Of a stretch of 64,000 nucleotides of DNA, positions 46,153 to 56,727 are shown piece after piece (position 1 is the first letter of the stretch; each line of letters starts with the position of its first letter). The translations under genes were made by a program, and so were the position numbers. The notes below the pieces were generated by a model. That model was not told the origin of the DNA. It ran no database searches and saw nothing but the letters and a program-made list of their open reading frames with translations. This DNA is from Mnemiopsis leidyi (taxonomy: Eukaryota; Ctenophora; Tentaculata; Lobata; Bolinopsidae). Location: the NCBI GenBank assembly GCA_000226015.1, contig JH153544.1:531-64530 (forward strand), in the 5' to 3' direction.

Positions 46153-47850
46153 CCTTTACTTAATGATAATCACCATTAAGTTTGCGACTGTAATAATTTA
46201 CAAGAAAATACTGTAATTTACAGCGAATGACAACAGCAATGATCGTGAGACAAAGGACTACGATGAACTTCACGGATCACTCTTATCGAAGTGTATAATC
46301 TTACAGAGCGGAGACTACTTTCAATGTGGTTGACTTAATCCATGAATTGGTAAATTTGTTCGGTCTTCAGGACATTGGTGTTACTGAATAACGATACGGT
46401 TGATGCCTAGCAACAAGAAAATAACGGAGTTGTACATTTAATTAATCGTAAACGAAAAATGAATGGGGTGTGAGAGTAAGACTTTGCAGAAATGATGGTC
46501 AAGTTTTCACATGATGGCGAAAAGAATCGATTCAAGAGATTTGATTTACCAATAAATTTGATAAGGACAATAATTCCACTTAATGCAATCAATTCATGGC
46601 CAGGGATGTTATGAATAGATTCATTTAGATCGAACGTGGAATTCCGCTGCTTTACAGTGTTGAAATGACTAATTAACCTTCATTCAGGACCTTCAATGCC
46701 AATATGCAGGAGTCATCTTGCATATGTTTACAGCCACTATATTTGAATACCATGCGATAACGATTTAAACTACGATTTGCTAACTTAATCTCAATATGAC
46801 AATAAAGTGAAAATTTCAATCACATAACTGTTGAGTGTTGGTGGTACCGTAGAAATTAAACAATTTCTTGATGCTTATTAACATAAAGTCGATTTAATTC
46901 ATGAAAATGCTGATAAATAGATATTGAACTGGGGCAGGAATGCTATAACTAACTGACTACAACGTTTTTATATTTGTTCTTTTTGACTTACAGTTACTTT
47001 GACTAATTTCAAGAAAAGCTTTTCAAGAACATGACTAGAAGTTGTCAAGCTTCCTCTCTTATCTTAAAATAAATTATAATAATCGCAGTCAATTCTATTT
47101 CCTTGAAATGGCCTATACGGCATCGAAAACCCCGAGTGGATAGTAAAAATGTACAATAATACTAATAGCATAGTACGCTCTTATAAAAACTTAATTATCT
47201 GATCGGCGTCAAAACATTTAAAGTTCAACATACTGCACTGTAAAAGAGTGACCATTGTTATTTCAAACAGTAGAAATAAGTAGAAACAGTAACCCGATAC
47301 GACCACATGGCACTGAAGTGAACTGAAAACGGAACAGCATGAAAACAGTACCTGTTACTGCAACACCATTCAGAATAATCAAATTAAGGTCACGTGTGGT
47401 TCACCCATCCTACAGTACGAGAACTAAATATGATATCACAATCATTAACAGTTGGGTATAGTAGTAGTCAGTACGCAGAAGTTAGCGACGCAAAATCACA
47501 TACTCTGCAATGACCAGGTAGTCATGGGTCCAACGACATTCAAACGATCACTATCAGAGTATTAGCATACATCGATGTTAACTCTCGATATGCAGCTGCT
47601 GTTACTGGATTTGTCAGAATCTTCAGAGAGTCACCAGACCATTGAACCTTGCCAGTGCCTCTTTATTGACAAGGAGAAATATTTGTACTATATTTGCCTC
47701 TATATTATATACGGCAACTGCCAACTACGAACCATTTTGTCGCATCAATACCGGAATCAAAGTTATCAAAAATCAACCTAAATGGAAATGAGGAACAAGG
47801 CTTAAAAAGTTTGACAACAGGACAACAACCGCAACAGGTCTACAGTATTT

Positions 47851-49307
47851 CTAGACTTGAGAATTGCATCGGTTCTCAAAACTAACACTATTACCAGCCT
47901 TAGTCGTACTACCTTCAAAACAAGATATCTCATTCTCAGGGTGTAATTGACGTCGATCTCCACCCTCAGTACCCCCTGATCCCCTAAAAGGTAGAGTTAG
48001 AGAACCAAACCCATGTGATCTGATACTCGAGGTCCAGTTTGTCAGTACTTCTCTAGCAAGCTCCCCTCGTGAGATTACCACGACGTTCCCCAGACTGTAG
48101 ACCGTGGGAAAGATGAAAATAACGCTGTAAAACGTCTCGATGTTACAGAAAAACCTCAGGAGATCAAGTGATGGGTTGACATAGGGAGACCCGCAAATGT
48201 ATGCCTGAGCAAGGTTGAAGGCTCCAAAACCCCCGTAACAGACAAAGTTGAGTAGGGCTAGGAGGACGATGGAATTTGTGGCAGGGCGGTAAGTCTGATC
48301 AGACCTCCAGAGTGGAAGGAGTGAAAGTAGTGCTATAACCAAAGTTATCGTTACCATGGCAACAAATGTAGTCCAGACAGCCTCCAGGAAATTCTCGTGG
48401 AAGAACAGTTTGATGTCGAGGTAGACCATGGTACCACCAACCACCCAAGGGAGGAAGAGGAAGGGGAGGACACGCCGGACCGAGAGTTGGTTCCTGAAGA
48501 AGAAGGGAAAGGAGAGAGCGATAACGCGGAGTGTAACAAGGAGGATGGTTGACATCAGACTTGCGAATACCGCGAATATCTCTGAAGGGGTTATAGGGTG
48601 TTTAATGTTTATGGGAGTGAAAGTTACCTCTATTAGAAGGAAACTAAATTGGCAAATCGCTTAGAGTATATATGTACTCGATCAATTCAGAAAACGAAGG
48701 TTTCGTTTTGCGAACAATATATACCCGTGCTGTAGACAGCATTAGTAAAATCCATAAAGAGAGGAGAGCCGTGATGTCTGTAAAGGAACAGTTTGATGGA
48801 GTACATGAGGACAGCTCCCAGACTAGCTATAACATCGTACAGGAGAATGTTGAAGTAGGTAAGGAGTATGGGAGATCTCCAAGGTTTGATCCGAATGTAA
48901 ACTGCTATCTGGAGGAGAAAGTTGAACTGCCCAACTTCGGGTTGATATTTGTTTTCTATTTTTGTTTTCTATTTTCATGGGTAAGGAGTTTAAAGTAAGA
49001 AAGTTGGACTCCATTAAATTTATATCTAATAACTGATGACAAATAATTACTTTTATCACCCCAGGTCTACAAAGAAAAGAATTTTCGGGGATGGGTAACA
49101 AATTTTTCGTATCATGTGACATCGATAGACCAATCATAAACTTAAGTAATAACAATAAAGAAGTTTATTATTTACCATTAGGGAGTTGTATAGAATGTTG
49201 ATGACACCCAGAACAATACAGACAGATGGAATGATTACAAAAAACAGCAACCTCGTATTAGTTGCCTCCGACAAACCGAATATCTCAAAGGAAGTCGAAC
49301 GTGACAT
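47851..49307 (-). CDS. divergent seven-transmembrane receptor C, 3 exons, 348 residues
   Basis: Exons on minus: 49307-49176, 48908-48725, 48581-47851 (1,047 nt, phases 0 and 1). TM1 is FFVIIPSVCIVLGVINILY; after the junction comes IAVYIRIKPWRSPILLTYFN and TM2; TM3 is FASLMSTILLVTLRVIALSF, with LRV where class A receptors have DRY; TM7 is IFIFPTVYSLGNVVVISRG, where FPTVY/SLGN stands in place of NPxxY. A Cys in YICGSP lies before TM7. The tail is Ser/Gly-rich. It is clearly homologous to receptor D by matched introns and by the HIR[IL]KxWRS, ALRxxALxxPF-like and FPT...VVISR blocks. I cannot assign it to a named class; a lineage-specific chemoreceptor or orphan family is an inference. Confidence 0.78.
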
Positions 49308-50299
49308 TTTGTGATACTGATGAGAACCTTGCAAGCCAGATGTGTGATAGTGAGACAAGGGTCAGATTTCTGAGTTCTGACGTTTTATCTTAAAATTATT
49401 GAACTTGAATGTTATCATTGTATGTGTATGTGGTGTTTTAAGGTTCCTATTTTTAGTCTGTTTGGCATGAAATATCCACTTATGCGTCTGTACCTACGTC
49501 AATTTGATCTAGTTGCACTGCAAAGTAGGTTTCATAGCACTCATTTCGCGAATATTGACAGCAAATACCAATTTTCGCCAAAAAACTTTGATGTAATTGT
49601 AATTCAGAATTTCTATCGCAAAATCTATCATCGTATAAATGTTTGTAATTTCAGCTCCTGGCATGAGAAGGTTGGTACAATGGTTTTTCATAGCACCGAG
49701 ACTGAAGTATTTGGATAATTTGGTAAATTCTGGTACTGACTTATGTCATTTATACACTGTCACTACTCACTGGTCTGTGCAACCAGAATGTCAGAATATC
49801 TTGTTTTGAAATTTCTCTATCGGCATTTCCTTAGTGAAACATCCGTCTCTTTCTCGAAATGATAGAAGTTTAAGTTATCACTCAGTAACAAATTAATCAC
49901 AAAAAATGTAGTGGGATTTTCAGTTCGAGGATCCGTTCATTTTTCTAAAAGGTAACCTGAAACCTGCCTTATCAGTTGGGTGATAAACATAGAAACTTTA
50001 AAGACTTGCCAGAGGCTTCTTGCTACTACAATTGATTTTCAATTTCGGTGGATATGACCAACCGTTTCAGAAGTTGTACCACTACCATTTCCCCCTCTAC
50101 TTACTCCTGCTTCTTGTTATCACACGAAATCCTACACCAACTTGCCATTTTATAATCAAGTTGTCTGTATCTGTCTGTCTTACAAAGTTTTTCAGTTTGA
50201 TGAGTTTGTTTTATTTTTAGCATCAATACTTTTCAAAGGATTCAGCATGCCAGAAAACTCTTTAAGTTGAATTGTTGTAAAGTTTAATCGGATCTCGCC
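49308..50299. promoter_or_regulatory. shared 5' interval between divergent receptors C and D
   Basis: The start codons of two paralogous receptors on opposite strands are about 1 kb apart, so this interval must hold both promoters. No conserved core element can be named by eye. No other coding frame is supported. Confidence 0.5.
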
Positions 50300-53200
50300 A
50301 TGCGATTGAACATGACTTGGGATGATGAGCCGAGCAGTTTGGCAAATAGCTCCGTTTTCTACGCCGTCATACCTGCAATTTGCCTACCGATCGGTTGTAT
50401 CGATTTTACAATCAATATAATTTTGGTAAGGAGCACTATGAAACATTCATCTTTATAATACCTTCATTCTTGTTAAAATATATGTATGCTTCTGGATATC
50501 GATGTAATTGTATATCATTCTTAAGATTAAGAATACAACTATTTTTTCACTTTTACTTTTCCCGAACCCTTCTTTACTTCAGATAGCAGCTCACATCAGA
50601 CTTAAGTTCTGGAGAAGTGCCCCGGCTCTAGCCTACTTCAATATGATCAGTGTAGGAGCAGTGAGCAGCCTTGCTGCATCCTCTCTCTTCATCATGAGGA
50701 TTGTTGCGGGGGCTGACCATTCTACCCAGAGTGTCAAATTGTTCAAGGCAGCGAGAATTCTTTACAATATAGGTTAGTTTTGCTGGTAAACTTGAAGTAT
50801 TGTCAATATGAAAAGGATTTACACTATCGATTTTGTAGATGTGAAACAGATTTGGTGAACAAGCCAAATCAAGATGCAAAGATTTTTCTAAAACATTACT
50901 TAATTATAATATACTAGGTCGTATGAAAGAATACCTATGCACCTCTAATGGGGCCCAAACGCCCAAAAGTGCACCTCTAGTGGGACCCTAGTGGTACCCT
51001 AAATCTAATGGTAGTCTATCGCCCAAAGTAATTATATAAAGGCGAACTGCGGAGTTTTGGGTGTAATACTTTGCCCTCTTAGCTGCAGTCCAAATTGGAG
51101 GGGAGGTGATGGGGCTCCCAATTCCTCCTCCCATGAAATTTATTTGATATTTCTTTGATGTTGTTGTAAAGTAAGTAGTAACTGTTTTGTGTGTAAAGTC
51201 GTGTGTAAGTTTACGTTTGGGCAGGTTATTGACGCCAAATATTTTGGATTAAGAGTGTTGGAACATTAACTGAATGAACCTCGTAGTTCAACCAGCAGCC
51301 AGATCAGAGTAAATGACGACACCCGTCCAAGCCACCACCGAACTTATAGATCGACCTCTGAGCACACGTGTTTTTATTCATGGCTGATAGTGTTGTTGAG
51401 AGCCAGTGAGCTTATAAGTAAGTAAGCTACGGCTGAACGTGCCTCATGTTTAGGTGTCTTTAAGTGATAACCTTCTTACGTTTACGGACGGAAACTTGGC
51501 AATTACTAGCCATGTTTATCTACTGACTAAACCATCTGGAAATAATTACCGCTGACTACATTGCTTTAACTAGGCGTTAAACTACGACTTACTTTTAGTT
51601 GCAACACATCTTATTTCAACTTCAGGGGGTTATTAATTGTTCCTTGAAAAAAAGCAGATTTATGGCAGTTTTCAGCGAAGGTGGCTGGACGTCCCCAGAC
51701 TGTTTTATAGGAATCTCCTGCATCTGTCTCGCTGTACTTTGTACCGTCCTTAACTTCCTCGTCTTCCTTCACAACTACCACAAAAACAGTTCAGTGGCTA
51801 GATTTCTCTACCTCTGTCTTTCGGCTACTGATCTGGTTACAGCTTGGGTTCTCCTGGTTCCTTATTCTGTTGGGGTTCTCGAAAAAGAAGATGTTGAGTG
51901 CAGGGACAGTGAAGAGAACCCCTGCTATGATCAGGACAAAAACGATAAATTGATGAATTTTATGAGCGACGACGTTAATCTTTACGACAAGGTTTTATCA
52001 GTGTTCTCCCAATTCACTATCTTTGCTCCGACCCAATTGACAGCTTTTTTGGCAACTGCTCGATACATCCAGATAAAATACCCCTTCAGGCCGCTAAAGA
52101 TCAGAATTGTTTTGATCACACTGATCGTATTTTCAATTTGGGCGCCTTCTGTGGTAACGTGTTTCTTTCTTAGTCCCAACATTTTCGTAAAATTCGAGAA
52201 ACTGAACTCAATCATAGTGTCAAAAGAGGACCCGAATCTTTTGAATCTCAAAATTAAGCAGGAAATATATCCTATATTCATTTTCTTTCCAACGGCTATC
52301 CTCTAGTTGTTATCAATTGGCTCCTTCGTGTTGACGATCTACGAACTGGTGAAATCCTACTTAACACCGATTGGAGAAGCCCCAAGACGTCGAAGCATAA
52401 AAAGCACAGTTAGGATTCTTGTAACAAATATTGGAAGTGTGGTAACTCTGCTGTGTTACACATTGGTTGTAACTAGTAATTTCACGACTTTCAAAGATGC
52501 AGGACCAAATAGGTCTGATTTGATGCAAAAGCTTGAAATTCAGCTTCTTGTGAGCTTTCAATTGATACCGGCACTTGTATCTACCTTGAATCCAATAACA
52601 TATATCGCCTTCACTCACGGTTGTTCTTTGAATCTGAAAGTGACACCAGAATAAACTGTCTAAATGTGCATTTGGGAGTTTTGATTTTGTTACTTGTCCA
52701 CACGCTCTTTTAGATCTGGCGATGTTGTACTGTATTTATCACGTGAATTGATAATACACTTCTTTTTTGGCTCGATTCTATTTAAATTTTACCAGGATCT
52801 AAACCACCACCTTCAAGACCGGTAAACTGAAAATAATTACTAGCTAACGCCTAACTGCAGTAGTAGGGACCCACATCTCAAATCCAAACGTAGAACAATA
52901 TTCGTGAAGGCTTTGGGCAATTTAGCATTGCAGTTGCCGTACTTCTTATTCGGCTTGTTATAACTGATCATTTCCAGGCAGCCAAACTAAGTTTTCTGCC
53001 CCATCCTATTATTAGAAAGACAGATTAATGGCAGTTCAGGGAAGGTGGCTGGACCTCCCCAGACTGTTTTATAGGAATCTCCTGCATCTGTCTCGCTGTA
53101 CTTTGTACCGTCCTTAACACTCTCGTCTTCCTTCACAACTACCACAAGAACAGTTCAGTGGCTAGATTTCTCTACCTCTGTCTTTCGGCTACTGATCTGG

Positions 53201-55514
53201 TTACAGCTTGGGTTCTCCTGGTTCCTTATTCTGTTAGGGTTCTCTAAAAGGAAGAAGTAGAATCTGATGACAGTGACGAGATCCCCTGCTATGGTCAGGA
53301 CAAAAACGAAGAACTTGTGATTATAACCGACGACGATATAACGTTTGCAACAAGCTTCTATAAGTGTTCTCCCAATTCATGATCATATCTCCGAACCATT
53401 TGACAGCTTTTTTGGCAATTACTCGATACATCCAAATAAAATACCCCTTCAGGCCGCTGAAGATCACGATGGTTTTGATCCCGCTGATGATTGTTTCTTA
53501 CATTTAGGCACCTTCTGGAGTAACTTGCCTTTTTTGAGTGGCAAAAATTTGATCAAATCTAAGAAACAGTACGTAATCATTGGATCAATGGAGGAAGCAC
53601 AGTTCTCAAAAAGCTCAGTTTAAACTTAAACAAACTAAAAAGGCCTGAAATTAAACATATTTCTCCACTCAGATCTATTTCTGGCAATCATACGGATCAT
53701 TTCTAGATCCTCTACTGATTTAAGATTGATATTAAATTCTTTTAAATCATCTTGAATTGTACTTAATAAGTTAATGCGCGGTCTGCCACGTCTTCCACAG
53801 TAAAAATCACCAGATGTTACGGCAAATCTCAGTGCTAAAACTGGTGGACAGTTGTCATCCATTCGAAGAACATGTCCAAAAAAAGTCCAATCTTGCTTTT
53901 CTTACTCGTACTCAGTGATTGGAACAGTGTTGCACGCTGACTAAAGATCTCTGTTGGTAATACTTNNNNNNNNNNNCACATGTGTCAAGTTTGTTAAGGA
54001 CATGCTTAGGTGCACTCCAACAAGCACAGTTGTACAATAGGACTGACACAACTTGGGCCTCGTAAACAATAAGTTTTTTAGCCAAAGGAATCTTAGATTT
54101 CTCTAACCAAACCTTTTTGTATATTTGAAAGGCCGAGTTGGCTAGGACAATCCTATGTTTGATATCAGCTACCGAGCTACAAATTCAGTTTTGCTTTCGT
54201 TGACGTTCAGGCCCCACTCGCTTAAAACTTCAGTACACACAGGCAGAAGATTTCTTAGCACATCCTCTTCTTCATCATGACAAGGAAGATGAGAGTTGAG
54301 AATATCATGATGTTGAAAGTATCAAAAATATTGATTAATATGCTCAACACTACTATCATACAAATTTTTCGGCAACAAATGTGGGGATTTTTCTGAAACG
54401 AAATATTACCGACGCGATTTTCTTTCGTTGCAACAAAAATAATATTGTCAACTCTCATCGCCCTTTTTATAATTAAAGTATCGTTTGGAAGTTTCCACTT
54501 CCTCATTTTGACCTTGATTTTATCTCAAATTTCAAGTGGATTTAAAAAAACAAAATTGCGTTTTAGAACTCTATAGATGTTGCGCTGTATTTATCGCTTA
54601 ACATGATAACAAACTTGTTCTTTGACCCAATTCAATTTAGCAGACTTCAAACTGATACCAGCAAAAAATAAAACTATGAAAGTGGCAATTCAATTTTATT
54701 GTTACTGAGAAAAATACCATAAGAAAAAAGCTGATAACATGAAATCAGTTAAAATTAAATAAAAGTCGTGAAAGTTATAACTCTAAGCCATCACGCTATG
54801 TTCATTTTAATATCATCGCCTGTTTTAATCTTTTTAAAGATTTGCTCTAGGACAGCTGAGGTCAATATAACAAACTCCCTATTTTCAGAATTATTTTCCC
54901 TGGGTTCCGGCCTCCTCTCCACCTCTCTGATGGCAATCCTCCGCCTTTCCGCCCTGGCTCTCCCCTTCCACTTTGTAAACGTAGCCCAGCACAAGTACAT
55001 GCTCCCCCTCATGGTAACCAGCTGGATCCTGGGATCGGGGGCAGCCTTCACTGAACACCACTTTTGGGACCACGACAAACATAAAGTACTCCTCTACGGC
55101 TGGTTCGTCTTCATCGGACTTACTTTGTCACTCTTCGTCCTAGCTCTCGTCATACTGAGACCTCTGAGACGACATGTAGACACGGTTCTGCGGAGGACCG
55201 CTCAGAAACTGTTCGTTTTGGCTTTCTTTTACATGAGCTGTTTTGTAGCGTTCGGACTGATGAACGTGTTTCGACACTACGTGTGCATGGAGAAGATGTG
55301 GAGTGACAGAGAGTGGACAGTCGAATTTTTTTGTGACTATGGCAACTTTCTGACAGTTATTTTTGTTTTTCCGACACTGAACAGTATCGCTAACGCAGTT
55401 GTCATATCACGAGCTGAGCAGATACAGAATGAGTTGAAGTCGTGGGTCAATGTTTGTTTCTGTCGGAGAGGGACTATGGCTTACACTAGAGCAACTTTCA
55501 ACGATCGAATTTAA
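50300..55514 (+). CDS. divergent seven-transmembrane receptor D, 3 exons, 313 residues, with nested genes
   Basis: Exons: 50300-50425, 50583-50772, 54889-55514 (942 nt; phases 0 and 1, identical to receptor C). N-terminus with N-glycosylation sites (NMT, NSS), then TM1 FYAVIPAICLPIGCIDF. Exon 2 opens IAAHIRLKFWRSAPALAYFN and carries TM2. Exon 3 begins ELFSLGSGLL and covers TM3 to TM7, with LRL for DRY and FVFPTLNSIANAVVISR for the TM7 motif. The long intron 2 (50773-54888) was inferred because the donor phase, the acceptor phase and the protein alignment to receptor C all agree. It contains receptor E, a decayed copy of E and a LINE fragment. If exons 2 and 3 are not spliced together, each would be an incomplete receptor. 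Ligand and coupling are unknown. Confidence 0.72.
51662..52654 (+). pseudogene. class-A-like receptor E, interrupted by one in-frame stop
   Basis: A single-exon receptor nested in intron 2 of receptor D. It starts MAVFSEGGWTSPDCF. TM1 is GISCICLAVLCTVLNFLVFL; TM2 LCLSATDLVTAWVLLVPY; the acidic first loop has two Cys; TM3 ends FLATARYIQIKYPF (ARY for DRY); TM4 Trp in FSIWAPSVV; TM7 is STLNPITYIAF with an intact NPxxY. A TAG at 52304-52306 interrupts TM5, after which the same frame continues to 52654. The rest of the frame is undamaged, so this is a young pseudogene, a stop polymorphism, or a sequencing error. It is distinct from the C/D family, which lacks NPxxY. Confidence 0.8.
53021..53625 (+). 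pseudogene. decayed duplicate of receptor E
   Basis: It matches 51655-52170 of receptor E in the same orientation. From about 53045 to 53250 the match is close to identical (a handful of differences in about 205 bases). Downstream it falls to roughly three-quarters identity, with small indels, an early stop after TM2, and loss of everything past TM4. A short open frame at 53345-53623 crosses it out of frame and is not a gene. The patchwork identity suggests gene conversion from the neighbour. Confidence 0.85.
53635..54250 (-). mobile_element. LINE fragment: end of reverse transcriptase and C-terminal region
   Basis: The complement encodes LSEWGLNVNESKTEF, then a block like KSKIPLAKKLIVYEAQVVSV followed by LLYNCACW. 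After a frame change near 53880-53890 come FGHVLRMDDN, GRRGRPRINLLSTIQDDLKE and ARNRSEWRNMF. This succession is typical of the end of the single large ORF in many animal non-LTR elements (RTE- or L1-like). It is 5'-truncated, contains a stop and at least one frameshift, and is crossed by a sequence gap. It is a different family from the LINE tail at 1-345. Confidence 0.85.
53966..53976. other. assembly gap (11 Ns)
   Basis: Eleven unresolved bases inside the LINE fragment. The true length of the gap is unknown. Confidence 1.
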
Positions 55515-56035
55515 CCCATGTCGCTGATTGTGGGAAAGAAGCGTTGAATTAAGTCCAATGAAAAATATTTTACAGACTGATAAATTTAATTTTCAACTAA
55601 TTAAAATTGCAAAAACTTTGACATTTGTATTACAGTATCATAAATTGCTAATTTATCAAATCAAAGTTAAACTTAAGCTTCTTGAAAGATTGCAGAATAT
55701 ATGAAATTATATAATTGATTCTTGTAAGATTTTTTGTTGAAAACACATCGCAGACCGATAAAGTGGTAAAACGTCCGGTAAAGTGGTAATTGCAGTATGT
55801 GATGATGTTATGGCATAGAGAAGCCCAAACTATCAATTATCTGCAGAATTTTAAACACCCCTCAAATGTATGCGAACGACTTATAAGCCATTGAAGAATG
55901 AAAGAAATAAAACAAATCACATTATTTCATGTTTACAATGAAATTTCAATAAGATTAAGATTGAGAGAACAAAGTCTTGATGATGTCCAGTAGAGTATAT
56001 AAGAAATTCTCCAGATCAGGTGGCAGGGGCAATCT
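55515..56035. other. 3' flank of receptor D
   Basis: AT-rich, with no gene recognised. It lies between convergent genes (receptor D on plus and the secreted protein on minus). Confidence 0.5.
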
Positions 56036-56437
56036 TTAACAGGTGAAGCCGGTTGCTGTCCAATAGACCTCACATTTATGATTTATCATCTTATCCCTGG
56101 AAGAACCCGATACTGAGTAAAGAAAGAACTCAGTATTGGACACAAGATAGTGAGTGAATGAAGGACAAAGGTTACTTGAGCTTATACTTCCACCAGACAC
56201 TGTTACTACAGGAGCAGAAACAAAGCCACAGCCAGACATGCCATGGATCCACTTGTAAACTTCTCCAGGATTTTCACTAGAGTTGTCCCATCCTGTGTAA
56301 TCCCTGTCAACCCCGGAGCAAACTCGAACACAAGGTTCAGGACCCATCTTGCCGTCGGGGGTGTCCAATATCTTTATGTCAGCTAGTGCGCCGCTATATA
56401 GAACCAGGACAAATATTTGAACTAGTAGGAGTGCCAT
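56036..56437 (-). CDS. small secreted cysteine-containing protein, 133 residues
   Basis: It starts with a clear signal peptide (MALLLVQIFVLVLYSGALA, likely cut before DIKIL). The mature part has six Cys: CVRVCSG, MSGCGFVSAPVVTVSGG, NLCPSF, HKCEVYW and a final GFTC. The succession PCVRVCSG ... CGFVxxPxVT ... WTAxGxTC resembles, from memory, a domain in uncharacterised secreted animal proteins. I cannot name a function. One N-glycosylation site (NSS) is present. The frame is open further upstream to 56566, but the Met at 56437 is preferred because it begins the signal peptide, and the upstream part runs into a repeat. It is a single exon as drawn; an upstream non-coding exon is possible. Confidence 0.75.
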   Translation of the reverse strand: MALLLVQIFVLVLYSGALADIKILDTPDGKMGPEPCVRVCSGVDRDYTGWDNSSENPGEVYKWIHGMSGCGFVSAPVVTVSGGSISSSNLCPSFTHYLVSNTEFFLYSVSGSSRDKMINHKCEVYWTATGFTC

Positions 56438-56514
56438 ATCAACTGGGCCAGTCGATCCTAAATACGGTTCTATGTTGAAAAGCAAGAAAAATAGTTCAAT
56501 GCTTAAATTATTAG

Positions 56515-56727
56515 GAACGGTATTCTTGGGGAAGTGTCTCAAATTTTCGATACTTAAACACCTCATTCTTCAAAATTTATGGGCCCTAGCTTAGTTGTCG
56601 GTAATGAAATACTCTCAAATTGTCCTATGGATACAGATTGATCTCCAAAAACAAAGGTAGGAGCCTTCAATTTAGAGAAATGGGGTTTAAAATTTGAGAC
56701 ACCTCCCCACGAATACCGTTCCTAATA
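56515..56727. mobile_element. MITE-like inverted repeat upstream of the secreted-protein gene
   Basis: GGAACGGTATTCTTGGGGAA..., running into TCTCAAATT (56515-56547), is mirrored by its complement at about 56692-56727 with few differences. The core ATTC(T/G)TGGGGA is shared with the element at 14772-14926. It begins about 80 bp upstream of the start codon at 56437, so it may supply 5' UTR or promoter sequence. Confidence 0.65.

Larger units (their letters stand above)
43956..47850. other. long gene-free interval upstream of receptor B
   Basis: Nearly 4 kb of AT-rich DNA without a supportable coding frame. Two notable structures, a perfect 46-bp palindrome and an inverted repeat near 46.1 kb, are listed separately. 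Confidence 0.55.

Noticed and set aside
53345-53623. 92-residue frame with its own ATG
   Set aside because: It is an out-of-frame piece of the decayed receptor E duplicate.
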